DNA from: Chlorobaculum sp. 24CR
Lineage (GTDB): Bacteria; Bacteroidota; Chlorobiia; Chlorobiales; Chlorobiaceae
Reading direction: 5' to 3'
Assembly (NCBI RefSeq): GCF_004118635.1
Contig: NZ_SDGU01000056.1
Span: 1 to 47,629 of the forward strand
Length of the DNA: 47,629 nucleotides
Shown here: in pieces, positions 35,277-47,306 of the stretch
Position numbering within the stretch: position 1 is the first letter of the stretch
How the letters are laid out: each line of letters opens with the position of its first letter
The notes under the pieces: generated by a model
The model's input: only the letters and a program-made list of their open reading frames with translations
Databases searched by the model: none
Told to the model about the DNA's origin: nothing
Position numbers and translations under genes: made by a program

Positions 35277-36707
35277 ATGACAACAGATGTCGTCGCAAAG
35301 CTGGCCTTGAAGTACAGCAATCCCGGGCCGCGTTACACCAGTTACCCCACCATCCCGTCCTGGAGCGAGGATGGCGTGACCCAGGAGCAGTGGAAGGAGG
35401 CTATGGTCAAGGGCTTCAACGAAAGCAACGAGACCTCGGGTATCAGCATGTACATCCACATCCCGTTCTGCGAAAACTACTGCTACTTCTGCGGCTGTAA
35501 CGCTCACCGCACTACCGATCATTCGTTCGAGAAGCCCTACATCGACGCCCTCATCAAGGAGTGGCAGATGTACCTCGACGTCTTTCCCGGCAAGCTCAAC
35601 GTCAAGGAGCTGCATATCGGCGGCGGCACACCGACCTTCCTCAGTCCCGAAAACATCATCCGTCTGGTCGAGACCCTGTTCAAGGATGTTAACAAGATGG
35701 ACGACTACATTTTCAGCTTCGAGACCAATCCTCGCTCGACCACCAAAGAGCACCTCGAAGCGCTCTACAGCGTCGGTTTCCGCCGCATGAGCTTCGGCAT
35801 CCAGGACTTCGATCCTGCGGTGCAGCAGGAGATCAACCGCCCGCAGTCCTACGAGCTGGTCAAGGAGAAGATCGACATGGCTCGCAAGATCGGCTTCAAC
35901 TCGGTCAACTTCGACCTCGTCTATGGCCTGCCCAAGCAGACCCTCGCCACCGTCACCGACACCATCCAGAAGGTGATGGAGCTGCGTCCTGACCGCCTCG
36001 CGTTTTATGGCTACGGCCATAACCCGCACCTTTACGAAGGGCAGCGCCGCTTCAAGGAGGCGGATCTTCCGGTGGGCGACATCAAGCAGGAGCTGTACGA
36101 CAAGGGGCGCGCGATGCTCGAATCGATCGGCTACCACGAGGTCGGCATGGACCACTTCGCCATCGAGGGCGACGCGCTTTACGAGGCGTTGAAGAACGGC
36201 ACCCTGCACCGGAACTTCATGGGCTACACCGAGAACACCACGCAGATGATGCTCGCTCTCGGCGCTTCGTCGATCAGCGACACCTGGTACGCCTTCGCGC
36301 AGAACGAGCGCACCGATGACCGCTACATGGAGGAGGTCAACAAGGGCCGCTTCCCGATCATGCGCGGCCACCTGCTCTCCGATGAGGATCTGGTGCTTCG
36401 CCGCCACATCCTGAACCTGATGTGCCGCCAGGAGACCTCGTGGGAAGACCCGGCCCTCTACACCGAGGAACTCGACGTGGCTCGCTATCGCCTCGAAGAC
36501 ATGGAGAACGACGGCATTGTCGAACTCGGCGAGAAGAGCGTCAAAGTCACCGAGATCGGCATACCGTTTCTCCGAAATGTCTGCATGGCCTTCGACGCGC
36601 ACCTCTGGCGCTCCGACAGCCTTTCGAAGGCGTACAACGTGTCGCGAGACATCCAGAAAGAGTACATTGAAAAGGCCCGTCAGGCCAAGCTTCAGCAGAC
36701 AACCTGA
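35277..36707 (+). CDS. hemN: Oxygen-independent coproporphyrinogen III oxidase (HemN)
   Basis: A 476-residue radical-SAM enzyme that decarboxylates coproporphyrinogen III to protoporphyrinogen IX without oxygen, feeding haem and bacteriochlorophyll synthesis. The Fe-S motif [10 protein letters not shown] (C65, C69, C72, with C74) is the HemN form CX3CX2[20 protein letters not shown] and [17 protein letters not shown] follow in order. The ATG at 35277 has GGAAG six bases upstream; an in-frame TTG at 35259 would start before it. It ends at a strong terminator. An anaerobic phototroph needs this oxygen-independent form. Confidence 0.96.
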   Translation: MTTDVVAKLALKYSNPGPRYTSYPTIPSWSEDGVTQEQWKEAMVKGFNESNETSGISMYIHIPFCENYCYFCGCNAHRTTDHSFEKPYIDALIKEWQMYLDVFPGKLNVKELHIGGGTPTFLSPENIIRLVETLFKDVNKMDDYIFSFETNPRSTTKEHLEALYSVGFRRMSFGIQDFDPAVQQEINRPQSYELVKEKIDMARKIGFNSVNFDLVYGLPKQTLATVTDTIQKVMELRPDRLAFYGYGHNPHLYEGQRRFKEADLPVGDIKQELYDKGRAMLESIGYHEVGMDHFAIEGDALYEALKNGTLHRNFMGYTENTTQMMLALGASSISDTWYAFAQNERTDDRYMEEVNKGRFPIMRGHLLSDEDLVLRRHILNLMCRQETSWEDPALYTEELDVARYRLEDMENDGIVELGEKSVKVTEIGIPFLRNVCMAFDAHLWRSDSLSKAYNVSRDIQKEYIEKARQAKLQQTT

Positions 36708-36730
36708 GGTGGCCGGGTAACAATTTCTTC

Positions 36731-36761
36731 AAAGGGTGATCTCAGGATCGCCCTTTTTTTT
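36731..36761 (+). terminator. Intrinsic terminator of hemN
   Basis: GGGTGATC (36734-36741) and GATCGCCC (36746-36753) form an 8-bp stem with a TCAG loop, extended by AAA/TTT and followed by eight Ts. It lies 24 bases after the hemN stop codon. Confidence 0.9.
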
Positions 36762-36808
36762 GGTTGTTTTTGATTTTTATGAAAGTTTTGCGGTGCTCGA
36801 AATTTGTT

Positions 36809-36878
36809 CCCCGGCTTGAAAGCCGGGGCAATTTGAATGTAAGAATCCTAAATGTCCGGAGGGTTAAAACCCTCCGGA
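36809..36878. repeat. Inverted partial copy C of the hairpin repeat, with a second palindrome
   Basis: Bases 36809-36839 are the exact reverse complement of 19686-19716 of copy B: the hairpin plus CAATTTGAATG. The rest of the repeat is missing. A second, different palindrome, TCCGGAGGGTTAAAACCCTC plus CGGA, lies at 36855-36878 with a 10-bp stem. Both sit in the gap between hemN and the Gfo/Idh/MocA gene. Confidence 0.8.
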
Positions 36879-36914
36879 ATTTGCGCTTAGCGTGATGAAC
36901 AAGCATATCAAACG

Positions 36915-38060
36915 ATGAAACAACGAATCAGGATAGGATTTATCGGCAGCGGCTGGGCGCAGGTGGCGCAGGCCCCGGCCTTTTCGCTGATCGACGAGGT
37001 GGAGCTGGCGGCGGTCGCCAGCCCGACGGAACGGCGGCGGCAGAAGTTCATGGATCGCTTCGGCATTCCGAACGGGTACGCCGACTGGCGCGAGATGCTC
37101 GACGAGTGCCCGCTGGATATGGTGTGCGTCACGACGCCCACCTTTCTGCACGAGCCGATGGTGTCGGGCGTGCTCGAAAAGGGCGTCGGCGTGCTCTGCG
37201 AAAAGCCCTTCGCCTTGACCGTCGAGGAGGCCGAACGCATGACGGTGCTCGCGTCCAGATCGCCATCGCTCTCCCTGATCGATCACCAGTTGCGTTTCCA
37301 TCCGGCGGTCAGGAGCATGAAGCAGATGATCGACAGCGGCGAGATCGGCAAGGTCTATGAGGTTCGCGCCGTGGTGAACCTGGCCTCGCGCAACCGGCTC
37401 GACCTGCCGTGGTCGTGGTGGAGCGACGCCTCGAAAGGGGGCGGTGCGCTCCGGGCGATCGGCTCGCACCTGATCGACCTGAACCGCTTTCTGGTCGGCG
37501 AAATCTCCGAAGTGTGCTGCAACCTCTCGACCTCGATTCCGCAGCGCCCCGACGCCTCGACGCCGGGCAAAAGCCTGCCGGTCACGTCGGACGACAGCTT
37601 CGCCATGTTCATGAAGTTTGGCCCTTCGTCGGTGGCGCTCGGCGCGTCGTCGCTCATGCACGTCACCACGGTCGGCTCCTACACCTGGTTCTCGCTCGAA
37701 GTGGTCGGCAGCCTCAAAACCATTCGGCTCGACGGCGCAGGCAAGCTCTGGGAGATCGTCAACAGCGAACTCAAGGGCGGTCGCAGCCTGATCGACGCGC
37801 CACGCTGGACGCAGGTCGAGCCGATTCTGCCCTGGGACGAGCTGGTGCTTCAGGAGAAGATCAAGCAGTCCTCGCTGGCCGTGCACGGCATTTTCGCCGT
37901 CGGCTTCGCCTTTCTGGCGCACCGCATCGTCAAGGCGCTGAAGAGCGGCGACCCGGTCGTTCTGCAAGACGCCGCCAGCTTCCGCGACGGCCTCGCCATC
38001 CAGAGGGTGATGCAAGCCGGTCTCGACTCCGACCGCGAAAAGCGGTGGGTGAAGGCGTGA
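36915..38060 (+). CDS. Gfo/Idh/MocA-family oxidoreductase
   Basis: A 381-residue NAD(P)-dependent oxidoreductase. The N-terminal Rossmann motif is GFIGSGWA (8-15), and the conserved E-K-P (96-98) in VLCEKPFAL is the catalytic-region signature of the family. The C-terminal half is the usual alpha/beta substrate domain. The family includes sugar dehydrogenases and related reductases, and the substrate is not deducible here. Neighbours give no hint. The start at 36915 yields a typical N-terminus. Confidence 0.85.
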   Translation: MKQRIRIGFIGSGWAQVAQAPAFSLIDEVELAAVASPTERRRQKFMDRFGIPNGYADWREMLDECPLDMVCVTTPTFLHEPMVSGVLEKGVGVLCEKPFALTVEEAERMTVLASRSPSLSLIDHQLRFHPAVRSMKQMIDSGEIGKVYEVRAVVNLASRNRLDLPWSWWSDASKGGGALRAIGSHLIDLNRFLVGEISEVCCNLSTSIPQRPDASTPGKSLPVTSDDSFAMFMKFGPSSVALGASSLMHVTTVGSYTWFSLEVVGSLKTIRLDGAGKLWEIVNSELKGGRSLIDAPRWTQVEPILPWDELVLQEKIKQSSLAVHGIFAVGFAFLAHRIVKALKSGDPVVLQDAASFRDGLAIQRVMQAGLDSDREKRWVKA

Positions 38061-38061
38061 A

Positions 38062-38106
38062 GAGAATTATGAATGATGAATGTTGAATGATGAATGATGA
38101 ATTGAA
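38062..38106. repeat. Short tandem repeat array left of the SMR gene
   Basis: Units of ATGAATG/TGAATGA recur here, as in AATGATGAATGTTGAATGAT. The region at 38620-38660 is largely its inverse complement (ATTCATAATTCAACATTCAT). The two arrays flank the SMR exporter gene and could form inverted repeats or be slippage-prone sequence. Confidence 0.6.
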
Positions 38107-38175
38107 AGATGGGGATTTGTCGGGGCGAGCCTGCGTGTTCGCTTTTCTGGTGAAACTGTTTGAAAACAATGTGTT

Positions 38176-38496
38176 ATGGCGTGGGTGATGCTGTTTGTTG
38201 CCGGGCTGTTCGAGTGCGCCTGGGCGGTGGGGTTGAAATATTCCGAAGGGTTTACGCGGCCCGTGCCGTCGGCGCTGACCGTCGCGGCGATGCTGGTGAG
38301 CTTCTGGCTGCTCTCCATCGCCATGAAGAGCGTGCCGGTCGGCACAGCCTACGCCGTCTGGACCGGCATCGGCGCGGCGGGTGTCGCCGTGGCGGGAATG
38401 CTGCTTTTCGACGAATCGCGTGATCTCGCACGAATCTTCTGCATTTTCCTCATCATCGCCGGTGTTGCGGGGCTGCGCTTTCTTCCTGGCAAATAA
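38176..38496 (+). CDS. sugE: SMR-family efflux protein, SugE/Gdx-like guanidinium exporter
   Basis: A 106-residue, four-helix small multidrug resistance transporter. It probably works as a dual-topology dimer and exchanges guanidinium or quaternary amines for protons. The opening [20 protein letters not shown], with the catalytic Glu in the first helix, and [11 protein letters not shown] match the Gdx (SugE) subgroup rather than EmrE. No guanidine riboswitch is recognisable in the short upstream region, which is mostly repeats. An alternative upstream start is not supported. Confidence 0.87.
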   Translation: MAWVMLFVAGLFECAWAVGLKYSEGFTRPVPSALTVAAMLVSFWLLSIAMKSVPVGTAYAVWTGIGAAGVAVAGMLLFDESRDLARIFCIFLIIAGVAGLRFLPGK

Positions 38497-38532
38497 GAGC
38501 GGTTTTTTTCTTCTTGCTTCAAAGCTTTGGCA

Positions 38533-38580
38533 GAATAGGACTTATAGGTCTTATGGGCTCTATAGGACTTATAAGAGGAG
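38533..38580. repeat. Short direct repeats AGGACTTATA / AGGTCTTATG
   Basis: ATAGGACTTATAGGTCTTAT is followed by GGGCTCTATAGGACTTATAA, so ATAGGACTTATA occurs twice with a degenerate unit between. It lies between the SMR gene and the right-hand repeat array. No function is evident. Confidence 0.5.
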
Positions 38581-38663
38581 GAATTGCTGCTGCGCACTGT
38601 ATGGAGCCCCTCGCGCCTGCCCTCTTCAATTCATAATTCAACATTCATAATTCATAATTTCCC

Positions 38664-40619
<1,956 letters not shown>

Positions 40620-40798
40620 GGAGTCGCGGTTTCAGGTTTGGTGTGAAGATACGATATTTCGTTAAAGCGCCATGCCATCTCCGGATTCAGCTCGAAGAGC
40701 CGGGCGTTCGGGAATTTTCCGGTGGAAGCGCTGGAAACAAGCGGTTGCGGCGTCAAACCCGTGTGTATCGCAAAGTATTTTAACATTATATCAGGATC

Positions 40799-42073
40799 AT
40801 GAGACCACTCCGGTCAGCTCTTTTTATTGCCGTCGTGCAGCTTTTCGCTTGTCTGCCGCAGGCCTCCGCGCTGGCGACGGAGACGCTCGACTGGGCGCAG
40901 TGCCTCGCCGAAGCTGCCGCGCATCATCCCGATCTGCGCTCGGCGGCGGAAAGTGTCCGCCAGTCCGAGGCGCAACGCAGGATCGTCAAGGGCGGTATGT
41001 TGCCCTCCGTCAGCGCGTCGGCTGGCGGCGAGCGTTCGGGATCGAGCGCCGCGGCTCCCGCGGGGGCGTGGTCGTACGGCGTCAACGCCAGCCAGTTGCT
41101 TTTCGACGGTGCGAAAACCTCCAGCGAGGTCAAATCCGCCACCGAATCGCTGAAGGCGTCGCGCTACAGCGAAGAGTCGGTGTCGGTCGATACCCGCTAC
41201 GCTTTGCGCACGGCGTTCGTGCAGCTCCTGACCGCGCAGAAGCAGGTGTCGCTCGCCGAAGAGATCGCAACGAAAAGAAAGCAGAATCTGCGCCTGATCG
41301 CCCTGCTCTACAAGTCGGGTACGGAGAATATCGGTTCACTCAGCAAGGCCCGCGCCGACCTCGGCGAGGCGGAGTACGAAGTGGCGCAGGCGCGGCGTGG
41401 TCTCAAACTTGCGCAGGTGGTGCTCGGTACGCAGCTTGGCCGCGCCTCGTCCGGCCCGCTCCGCGTGACCGGCAAGTTCACGGCGAAAGAGAGCATTCGC
41501 CAGTCGCCAGATTTCGACCGGATCGCAAAGGAGAGTCCGGCTTATCTCAATCTCACTGCCGAGAAAGATGCCGCCGGGTACAGCTTGCAGGCGGCGCGGA
41601 GCGCGTTTATGCCGTCGGTTTACCTGAGCACCGGCGTCGGCAACAGCGCATTCCGGCAGCTTCCGCCTGACCGCACCGACTGGCAAGCCGGGATCGACGT
41701 TTCGGTGCCGATCTACGCGGGCGGCTCCGTCAAGGCGGGCGTTGCAAAGGCGCGGGCGGTGGTGAACCAGCTCAGCGCCGACGAGGAGAGCCTCTCTCTT
41801 TCGCTCAAGCGCAGCCTCGCGCAGGCGTGGAAGAGCTTCATCGATGCCTCCGGCAACGTGGATGTGCAGAGAAAATTTCTCGCCGCCGCTTCCGAGCGGG
41901 CGCGAATCGCCGACGCGCAGTACTCCGCGGGGCTGGTCTCCTTCAACGAATGGACGATCATCGAAGACAATCTCGTGAGCGCGAAAAAATCATATCTCAA
42001 CGCCCAGTCCAATCTCCTCTTCACCGAGGCGGCCTGGGTTCAGGCAAAAGGAGGCACTCTTGAAAGCAGGTAA
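40799..42073 (+). CDS. TolC-family outer-membrane efflux protein
   Basis: A 424-residue outer-membrane channel of the TolC type with a signal peptide (RSALFIAVVQLFACLPQASA). Two similar halves contain long coiled-coil helices (LRTAFVQLLTAQKQVSLAEE and the matching C-terminal stretch SLSLKRSLAQAWKSF). The family pattern LDWAQCLAEAAAHHPDLRSA is seen early. It is first in the efflux operon and overlaps the MacA-like gene by 14 bases, so the three products should form one trans-envelope pump. Confidence 0.9.
   Translation: MRPLRSALFIAVVQLFACLPQASALATETLDWAQCLAEAAAHHPDLRSAAESVRQSEAQRRIVKGGMLPSVSASAGGERSGSSAAAPAGAWSYGVNASQLLFDGAKTSSEVKSATESLKASRYSEESVSVDTRYALRTAFVQLLTAQKQVSLAEEIATKRKQNLRLIALLYKSGTENIGSLSKARADLGEAEYEVAQARRGLKLAQVVLGTQLGRASSGPLRVTGKFTAKESIRQSPDFDRIAKESPAYLNLTAEKDAAGYSLQAARSAFMPSVYLSTGVGNSAFRQLPPDRTDWQAGIDVSVPIYAGGSVKAGVAKARAVVNQLSADEESLSLSLKRSLAQAWKSFIDASGNVDVQRKFLAAASERARIADAQYSAGLVSFNEWTIIEDNLVSAKKSYLNAQSNLLFTEAAWVQAKGGTLESR
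42049..42062 (+). promoter_or_regulatory. Strong Shine-Dalgarno fixing a TTG start
   Basis: AGGAGG precedes TTG (42060) by five bases inside the end of the tolC-like gene (AAAGGAGGCACTCTTG). The spacing is ideal and supports TTG as the real start of the MacA-like protein, since no ATG is nearby in frame. Confidence 0.7.
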
Positions 42074-43040
42074 AGCGAAGCTCATCTGGGGAGCGGTCGC
42101 CGCCGTCGTCGTCGTCGCCGGATTTTTCATTTTCCGGGCCGTTTTCGACAGCAAGCCGAAGGTTTCGTACCGCGAGTACCGTCCCGAAATCGGCGATATT
42201 CGCCAGATGGTTTCGACCACGGCGACCATCAAGCCTCAGAACCGGCTCGAAATCAAGTCGCCCGTGAGCGGACGCATCGACCAGATTCTGGTCAGGGAGG
42301 GGGAGTTTGTCAAAAAAGGCCAAGTGCTCGCGCTGGTCAGCTCCACCGAACGGGCGGCGCTGCTCGACGCGGCCACGCAAAAGGGGCAGAGCGAAGTCGA
42401 TTACTGGAACCGGGTTTATAACCAGACCGCGCTCATTTCGCCCATCGACGGGCAGGTGATTGTCAGCAATCTCAACCCGGGCCAGACCATCACCACCAGC
42501 GACGCCGTGCTGGTGCTCTCCGACCGGCTCATCGTGCAGGCCGACGTGGATGAGACCGACATTGGCAACGTCAAAGTCGGTCAGAAGGCGCGGATCAGCC
42601 TCGATGCCTATCCCGACATCCGCGTCGAGGGGGTGGTCGATCACATCTATTACGAATCCACGCTGGTCAACAACGTCAATATCTACCATGTGGATATCCT
42701 TCCCCTGACGGTGCCGGAGGTGTTCCGGTCGGGTATGAGCGCCAATATCGACATCATCGTCAAAGAAAAAGAGAACGTGCTCACCCTGCCGCTCGCCGCC
42801 GTGAGGAGTCAGAACGGCCGGTCGGTCGTGCTGATGCGGGCGGCGGCTCCCGACTCCGTCCGGCGCGTGCCGGTGCGTCTCGGTTTGCAGGACGACAGCA
42901 ACGTCGAGATCGAGAGCGGCTTGTCGGCTTCGGACGTCGTGGTGGTTCAAAGCAAAGCGTTTGTTCTGCCGAAGGATGATGGCGGAAGCAATCCATTTCT
43001 GCCCTCCCCGCCGCGTGACAAGCAGAAGAGAAAAGAATGA
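42060..43040 (+). CDS. macA: MacA-like periplasmic adaptor (HlyD/RND family)
   Basis: A 326-residue membrane-fusion protein with one N-terminal transmembrane helix ([18 protein letters not shown]). The lipoyl/barrel-sandwich motifs [20 protein letters not shown] and [19 protein letters not shown] fit MacA-type adaptors. The alpha-hairpin between them is short compared with AcrA. It starts at TTG and overlaps both neighbours, with the MacB start ATGA-overlapped at its end. It links the inner-membrane ABC pump to the TolC-like channel. Confidence 0.9.
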   Translation: MKAGKAKLIWGAVAAVVVVAGFFIFRAVFDSKPKVSYREYRPEIGDIRQMVSTTATIKPQNRLEIKSPVSGRIDQILVREGEFVKKGQVLALVSSTERAALLDAATQKGQSEVDYWNRVYNQTALISPIDGQVIVSNLNPGQTITTSDAVLVLSDRLIVQADVDETDIGNVKVGQKARISLDAYPDIRVEGVVDHIYYESTLVNNVNIYHVDILPLTVPEVFRSGMSANIDIIVKEKENVLTLPLAAVRSQNGRSVVLMRAAAPDSVRRVPVRLGLQDDSNVEIESGLSASDVVVVQSKAFVLPKDDGGSNPFLPSPPRDKQKRKE

Positions 43041-44992
43041 TCGAAGTCGTTGACATCAGGCGAACCTACACCATTGGCGAGAGTCCGGTTCGCGCCCTCG
43101 ACGGCGTGAGTCTGAAGATCGGCCAGGGCGAGTTCGTGGCCATCATGGGGGCGTCGGGGTCGGGCAAATCCACGCTCATGCACATTCTCGGCTTGCTCGA
43201 CGTGCCCGACAGCGGCCAGTACCGCCTGATGGGCAAGGAGGTCGGCAAGCTGAACGGCGATGAGCTGGCCACGCTGCGCAACAACGTCGCCGGTTTCGTG
43301 TTCCAGCAGTTCCACCTGCTCGGGCGCATGAGCACCATCGACAACGTGATGCTGCCCTGCATCTACAGCGATGAGCAGGGCGATTTCCGTGCCGATGCGC
43401 TCAAAAGTCTTGAAATGGTCGGTCTCGGCCACCGCGCCGGTCATCGTCCAAGTCAGATGTCGGGCGGCGAGCAGCAGCGGGTGGCCATCGCTCGCGCGCT
43501 GATTCGCGACCCGATGCTCATCTTCGCCGACGAGCCGACCGGCAATCTCGACACGAAGAATTCGCACGAAATCATGCGGATTCTCACCGAGCTGCACCAG
43601 CAGGGCAAGACCGTCATCATGGTGACGCACGAGCCGGACATCGCTGAATATGCCGGGCGGGTGATTACCATGAAGGATGGCAAGATTATCGAAGACCGGA
43701 AGCGGGAGGGGATGGAGTTCCGGCCCGAAGCCCTTCCGGCGGTCATGAAGATCGAGCACCAGCCGCTCTTCAAGCCTTCGCGGATGCTCGGCTTCGTTTC
43801 GCAGGCGTTCCGGTCGATCACCTCCAACAAGATCAGGACGCTGCTCTCGGTGCTCGGCATTCTGGTCGGCGTCGCCTCGGTGATCGCCATGATGGCGCTC
43901 GGCACGGGAGCGCAGGCCTCGATGGAGGAGCGGCTCAAATCGATGGGCTCGAACCTGCTCTCCCTTCGGGGCGGTTCGGCCAGGATTCGCGGCGCGGCGC
44001 AGGGCACCGGAACCTTCACGCGCTTCACCGCGCAGGATGCCGAGGCGATTCGGGAGCTCGCTCCGCTGGTCAATTACGTCTCCGGTGATGTAACCGGGTC
44101 GGCGCAGATGGTGTATCTCGATAAGAACTGGAACAGCACCGTCGAAGGCGTTGGCTACGATTACGCCAAAATGCGGGATGCGACGCCCACCATCGGGCGA
44201 TGGTTTACCCGCCAGGAGATCCAGTCGCGCCGCAAGGTGGCCATTGTCGGCACGACCGTGGTTTCCGAGCTGTTCGGCAACGGTGATCCTGTTGGCAAGA
44301 CGCTCAAAGTCAACCGCATCAACTTCACCATTATCGGCGTCGCGCCCCCGAAAGGCTTTGCCGGACGGCGCGATCAGGACGACGTGGTGCTCATTCCGGT
44401 GACGACCGCCATGTACCGGGTGCTTGGCAAGGAGTATTTCGACAGCATCTACGTCGAGGTGTCGAGCGCCGAAAACATCGAACCGGCCAAGCGGGCTATC
44501 GACGCGCTCGTCCGCAAACGGCACAAGATTCAGCCCGATGACGACGACTCGTTCAACATCCGCGACATGACGGAGTTCCAGCAGATGCTCAGCGCCACCA
44601 CCCAGACCATGAGCATGTTGCTCGGCTCGATTGCGGCCATCTCGCTGGTGGTGGGCGGCATCGGCATCATGAACATCATGCTGGTCTCGGTGACGGAGCG
44701 CACCCGCGAGATCGGTCTGCGCAAAGCCATCGGTGCGCGGAAGGGGGACATCATGCTTCAGTTCCTGATCGAATCGGTGGGCATGACGCTCACGGGCGGC
44801 CTCATCGGCATTGCGGTCGGCATCGGCGTGTCGGTGATGCTCTCGACGTTTGCCGGGTGGGCGGTGCAAACCTCGATGTTCTCGGTGGTGCTCGCCACCG
44901 GCTTTTCGGTGCTGATCGGCCTCTTTTTCGGCCTCTGGCCCGCTCGGAAAGCCGCCGCGCTCAAGCCGGTCGAGGCGCTGCGCTACGAATGA
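43037..44992 (+). CDS. macB: MacB-like ABC transporter (ATPase fused to FtsX-type permease)
   Basis: A 651-residue MacB-type protein. The N-terminal ATPase has Walker [10 protein letters not shown] (38-46), signature [14 protein letters not shown] and DEPTGNLD. After residue 240 come four transmembrane helices (first [22 protein letters not shown], last three near the C-terminus) with a large periplasmic domain between helices 1 and 2, and the conserved [13 protein letters not shown]. The family exports macrolides, peptides or virulence factors; the substrate here is unknown. It overlaps the adaptor gene by 4 bases and is the last gene of the operon. Confidence 0.93.
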   Translation: MIEVVDIRRTYTIGESPVRALDGVSLKIGQGEFVAIMGASGSGKSTLMHILGLLDVPDSGQYRLMGKEVGKLNGDELATLRNNVAGFVFQQFHLLGRMSTIDNVMLPCIYSDEQGDFRADALKSLEMVGLGHRAGHRPSQMSGGEQQRVAIARALIRDPMLIFADEPTGNLDTKNSHEIMRILTELHQQGKTVIMVTHEPDIAEYAGRVITMKDGKIIEDRKREGMEFRPEALPAVMKIEHQPLFKPSRMLGFVSQAFRSITSNKIRTLLSVLGILVGVASVIAMMALGTGAQASMEERLKSMGSNLLSLRGGSARIRGAAQGTGTFTRFTAQDAEAIRELAPLVNYVSGDVTGSAQMVYLDKNWNSTVEGVGYDYAKMRDATPTIGRWFTRQEIQSRRKVAIVGTTVVSELFGNGDPVGKTLKVNRINFTIIGVAPPKGFAGRRDQDDVVLIPVTTAMYRVLGKEYFDSIYVEVSSAENIEPAKRAIDALVRKRHKIQPDDDDSFNIRDMTEFQQMLSATTQTMSMLLGSIAAISLVVGGIGIMNIMLVSVTERTREIGLRKAIGARKGDIMLQFLIESVGMTLTGGLIGIAVGIGVSVMLSTFAGWAVQTSMFSVVLATGFSVLIGLFFGLWPARKAAALKPVEALRYE

Positions 44993-45309
44993 TCGTTCTC
45001 CTCAAACCCGGCTGAGTCGAAGGAGGTCGCGCACGAAAAATATTTTTTGAAAAAAATAAAAAAGCGCGCAAGGAACTTCAGGGATCATCGTCATACTAAG
45101 TGTAAGAGATGAGTTGAAAGATCAGATTAGTTATTGTGTTGAATGTTCATGCGTAAGGTTGTGATGTGCTGTTCTTTTTTTGTTGTGTTGAGTGACAGCA
45201 GCGTTCCGGTTCTTCTTCGCCACGTTATGTATGGTTGAATGTGATGAGTCAAGATGAATACAGTAGTTGTACAGGTAAATCGCGAAGAAGGACAGGTTGT
45301 TGCTGACGT

Positions 45310-45353
45310 AGCCGGGTGACAGGTTGGTTGATCCTTTCGCCCGGCTTTTTTTT
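45310..45353 (+). terminator. Intrinsic terminator in the macB-sucC gap
   Basis: AGCCGGGTGA (45310-45319) pairs with TTCGCCCGGCT (45336-45346), a 10-bp stem with one wobble pair, followed by eight Ts (45346-45353). It lies over 300 bases after macB, far for that gene, so it may end an independent small transcript. Confidence 0.85.
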
Positions 45354-45407
45354 GAAATTTGAAAGCGCTGCTTGCAAAAAACCTCATTTTTTTCTCCTGT
45401 TAGTGGC

Positions 45408-45461
45408 AAAACGGAAAAGCCCGCCTCCATGAAGTTCTGTGGGGGCGGGCTTTTCCGTTTG
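45408..45461. terminator. Bidirectional terminator after sucC
   Basis: ACGGAAAAGCCCGCC (45411-45425) and GGCGGGCTTTTCCGT (45444-45458) form a perfect 15-bp stem with an 18-base loop that pairs a little further. T-runs on each side of the stem let it work on both strands. It lies 17 bases past the sucC stop codon. Confidence 0.92.
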
Positions 45462-45477
45462 TATGATGTACAGGCTG

Positions 45478-46656
45478 TCAGGCCGTGGCGAGCGCTTTCT
45501 GCACCTTTTCGGCGGCGTCTCTCAGCCCTTTGGCCGAGATGAGGTTGAGGCCCGATTCGTCGAGCATCTTCTGCGCTTCCGTTGCGTTGGTGCCTTCGAG
45601 CCGCACGATCACCGGCACCGTCAGACCGATGTTCTTGGCGGCTTCGATGACGCCTCCGGCCACGCGGTCGCAGCGGACGATGCCGCCGAAGATGTTGACT
45701 AAAATCGCCTTGACGTTCTTGTCGCCGAGGATGATCTTGAACCCCTCTTCGACCGTCTTGGGGCTGGCTCCTCCGCCTACGTCGAGGAAGTTGGCCGGTC
45801 TGCCGCCGGAGAGCTGGATGAGGTCCATGGTACCCATCGCCAGCCCCGCGCCGTTGACCATGCAGCCGACGTTGCCGTCGAGGCGCACGTAGTTGAGGTT
45901 CGACTTCGAGGCTTCGTATTCGAGCGAATCCTCTTCGGTGATGTCGCGCAGTTCGTGGAAATCCTGATGACGGTACAGGGCATTGTCATCGAAGTTGATC
46001 TTGGCGTCGAGCGCGAGCACCCGGCCCTCCTTGGTGATGACCAGCGGGTTGATCTCGGCCAGCGAGGCGTCGATGGTGGTGTAGGCTTTGTAAAGCGCTT
46101 CGATAAACTTGACGCCGTTGCGGAACTGCTCACCCTTGAGACCAAGGGAAAATGCCGCCTCGCGAGCCTGGAAGCCTTGCAGGCCATAGACCGGATCGAC
46201 GTGGATCTTGAGCAGTTTTTCCGGGGTCTCTTCGGCCACCTTCTCGATCTCCATGCCGCCTTCGGTCGAGACCATGAGCACGTTGCTCGACGTGGCGCGG
46301 TCGAGGGTGATGCCGAGGTAGAACTCCTTGTCGATATTCATCCCCTCTTCGACGAGCAGGCGGCGAACCTCCTTGCCTTCGGGGCCGGTCTGATGCGTCA
46401 CCAGCGTCGCGCCGAGCATTTTCTGGGCGACCTCGAACACCTCTTCGGGTGATTTGGCGAGTTTGACGCCGCCCGCCTTGCCGCGGCCACCGGCATGAAT
46501 CTGCGCCTTGACGACCACCACGGGGCTCGATTGCTCCTCGAAGAGCTGCTCTGCCGCCCGTTTTGCTTCTTCAGCCGAAAATGCTACTATGCCCTTCGGA
46601 ACGGCCACGCCGAACTGTTTCAGGATGCCTTTGCCCTGATACTCATGAATATTCAT
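45478..46656 (-). CDS. sucC: Succinyl-CoA synthetase beta subunit
   Basis: A 392-residue SucC, which with SucD interconverts succinate and succinyl-CoA, a step of the (reductive) TCA cycle. The N-terminal ATP-grasp fold begins [20 protein letters not shown] and has [20 protein letters not shown]. The C-terminal part has [37 protein letters not shown] and [20 protein letters not shown]. The start at 46656 is set by this N-terminus. sucD is not next to it. It ends at the bidirectional terminator and runs divergently from tadA. Confidence 0.96.
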   Translation of the reverse strand: MNIHEYQGKGILKQFGVAVPKGIVAFSAEEAKRAAEQLFEEQSSPVVVVKAQIHAGGRGKAGGVKLAKSPEEVFEVAQKMLGATLVTHQTGPEGKEVRRLLVEEGMNIDKEFYLGITLDRATSSNVLMVSTEGGMEIEKVAEETPEKLLKIHVDPVYGLQGFQAREAAFSLGLKGEQFRNGVKFIEALYKAYTTIDASLAEINPLVITKEGRVLALDAKINFDDNALYRHQDFHELRDITEEDSLEYEASKSNLNYVRLDGNVGCMVNGAGLAMGTMDLIQLSGGRPANFLDVGGGASPKTVEEGFKIILGDKNVKAILVNIFGGIVRCDRVAGGVIEAAKNIGLTVPVIVRLEGTNATEAQKMLDESGLNLISAKGLRDAAEKVQKALATA

Positions 46657-46796
46657 CGCAGAGGTTCTATGGTTACGGGAGAATGCTTGCCGGTCGGTAC
46701 CGGGCTTAACGCGGAAAAAAGATTTAAACTTTATGATAACAAAATTTCTCGTCTTACTGAAACCGCTGTGGCTCGTAGCGCACATTTCTTCGAATC

Positions 46797-47258
46797 ATGA
46801 TGTCTGACCTGAACCACTGCATGGAACTCGCCTTCAGGGAGGCGATCAAGGCGTATGAAAGCAAGGAGGTGCCGGTCGGCGCGGTGGTGCTCGACCCGAA
46901 CGGCTCGATCATCGGGCGCGGCTACAACCAGGTGGAGACTCTGTCGGACGCCACCGCGCACGCCGAAATGATTGCCCTGACCTCGGCGATGGCCACGCTC
47001 GACAGCAAATATCTCGAAGGGTGCACGCTGGCCGTTACGCTCGAACCCTGCCCGATGTGCGCCGGGGCGATCGTGCTGTCGAAAATCAGCCGCGTGGTCT
47101 TTGGCGCGTGGGATCCCAAGATGGGCGCGGCGGGAACCGTCCTCAACATCACCGGCTGCAACGCTCTCAACCACCAGCCCGAGGTGTATGGCGGCATCAT
47201 GGAGCGCAAAGCCGAGAGTTTGTTGCAAGACTTTTTCCGAGGGATGCGGGGGCGGTAA
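46797..47258 (+). CDS. tadA: tRNA-specific adenosine deaminase
   Basis: A 153-residue deaminase of the TadA type, which changes A34 to inosine in the tRNA-Arg(ACG) anticodon. The zinc/catalytic motifs are HAE (H55, E57) in TAHAEMIAL and PCPMC (C85, C88) in LEPCPMCAGAI. The family sequence EVPVGAVV and the GAWDPKMGAAGTVLNI segment are present. Two ATGs are possible, 46797 and 46800, and either gives the same protein except one Met. It runs divergently from sucC. Confidence 0.95.
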   Translation: MMSDLNHCMELAFREAIKAYESKEVPVGAVVLDPNGSIIGRGYNQVETLSDATAHAEMIALTSAMATLDSKYLEGCTLAVTLEPCPMCAGAIVLSKISRVVFGAWDPKMGAAGTVLNITGCNALNHQPEVYGGIMERKAESLLQDFFRGMRGR

Positions 47259-47306
47259 AAAAAGAGAGAAGAGAATCAGGAGGCTGAGGGGGTTTCGTTT
47301 GGGTTA

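Larger units (their letters stand above)
44993..45477. other. Intergenic region, possible small RNA or small ORF
   Basis: The ~485-bp gap between macB and sucC has two strong terminators (45310-45353 and 45408-45461) and no sizeable gene. Upstream of the first terminator lie two tiny plus-strand ORFs: 45143-45241 (about 32 codons, a hydrophobic stretch early) and 45254-45322 (MNTVVVQVNREEGQVVADVA plus one residue), whose stop falls in the terminator stem. Neither has a clear ribosome site. A small RNA ending at 45353 is equally possible. The first 130 bases are AT-rich with A-tracts. Confidence 0.45.

Noticed and set aside
38062-38106. CRISPR array
   Set aside because: Units are short, degenerate and contiguous without spacers; no cas genes are present.
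38060-38175. Guanidine riboswitch before the SMR gene
   Set aside because: The stretch consists of repeats and no conserved guanidine aptamer motif is visible.
42947-44869. 640-codon minus-strand frame opposite macB
   Set aside because: Codon-bias shadow of macB; His-rich, low-complexity translation.
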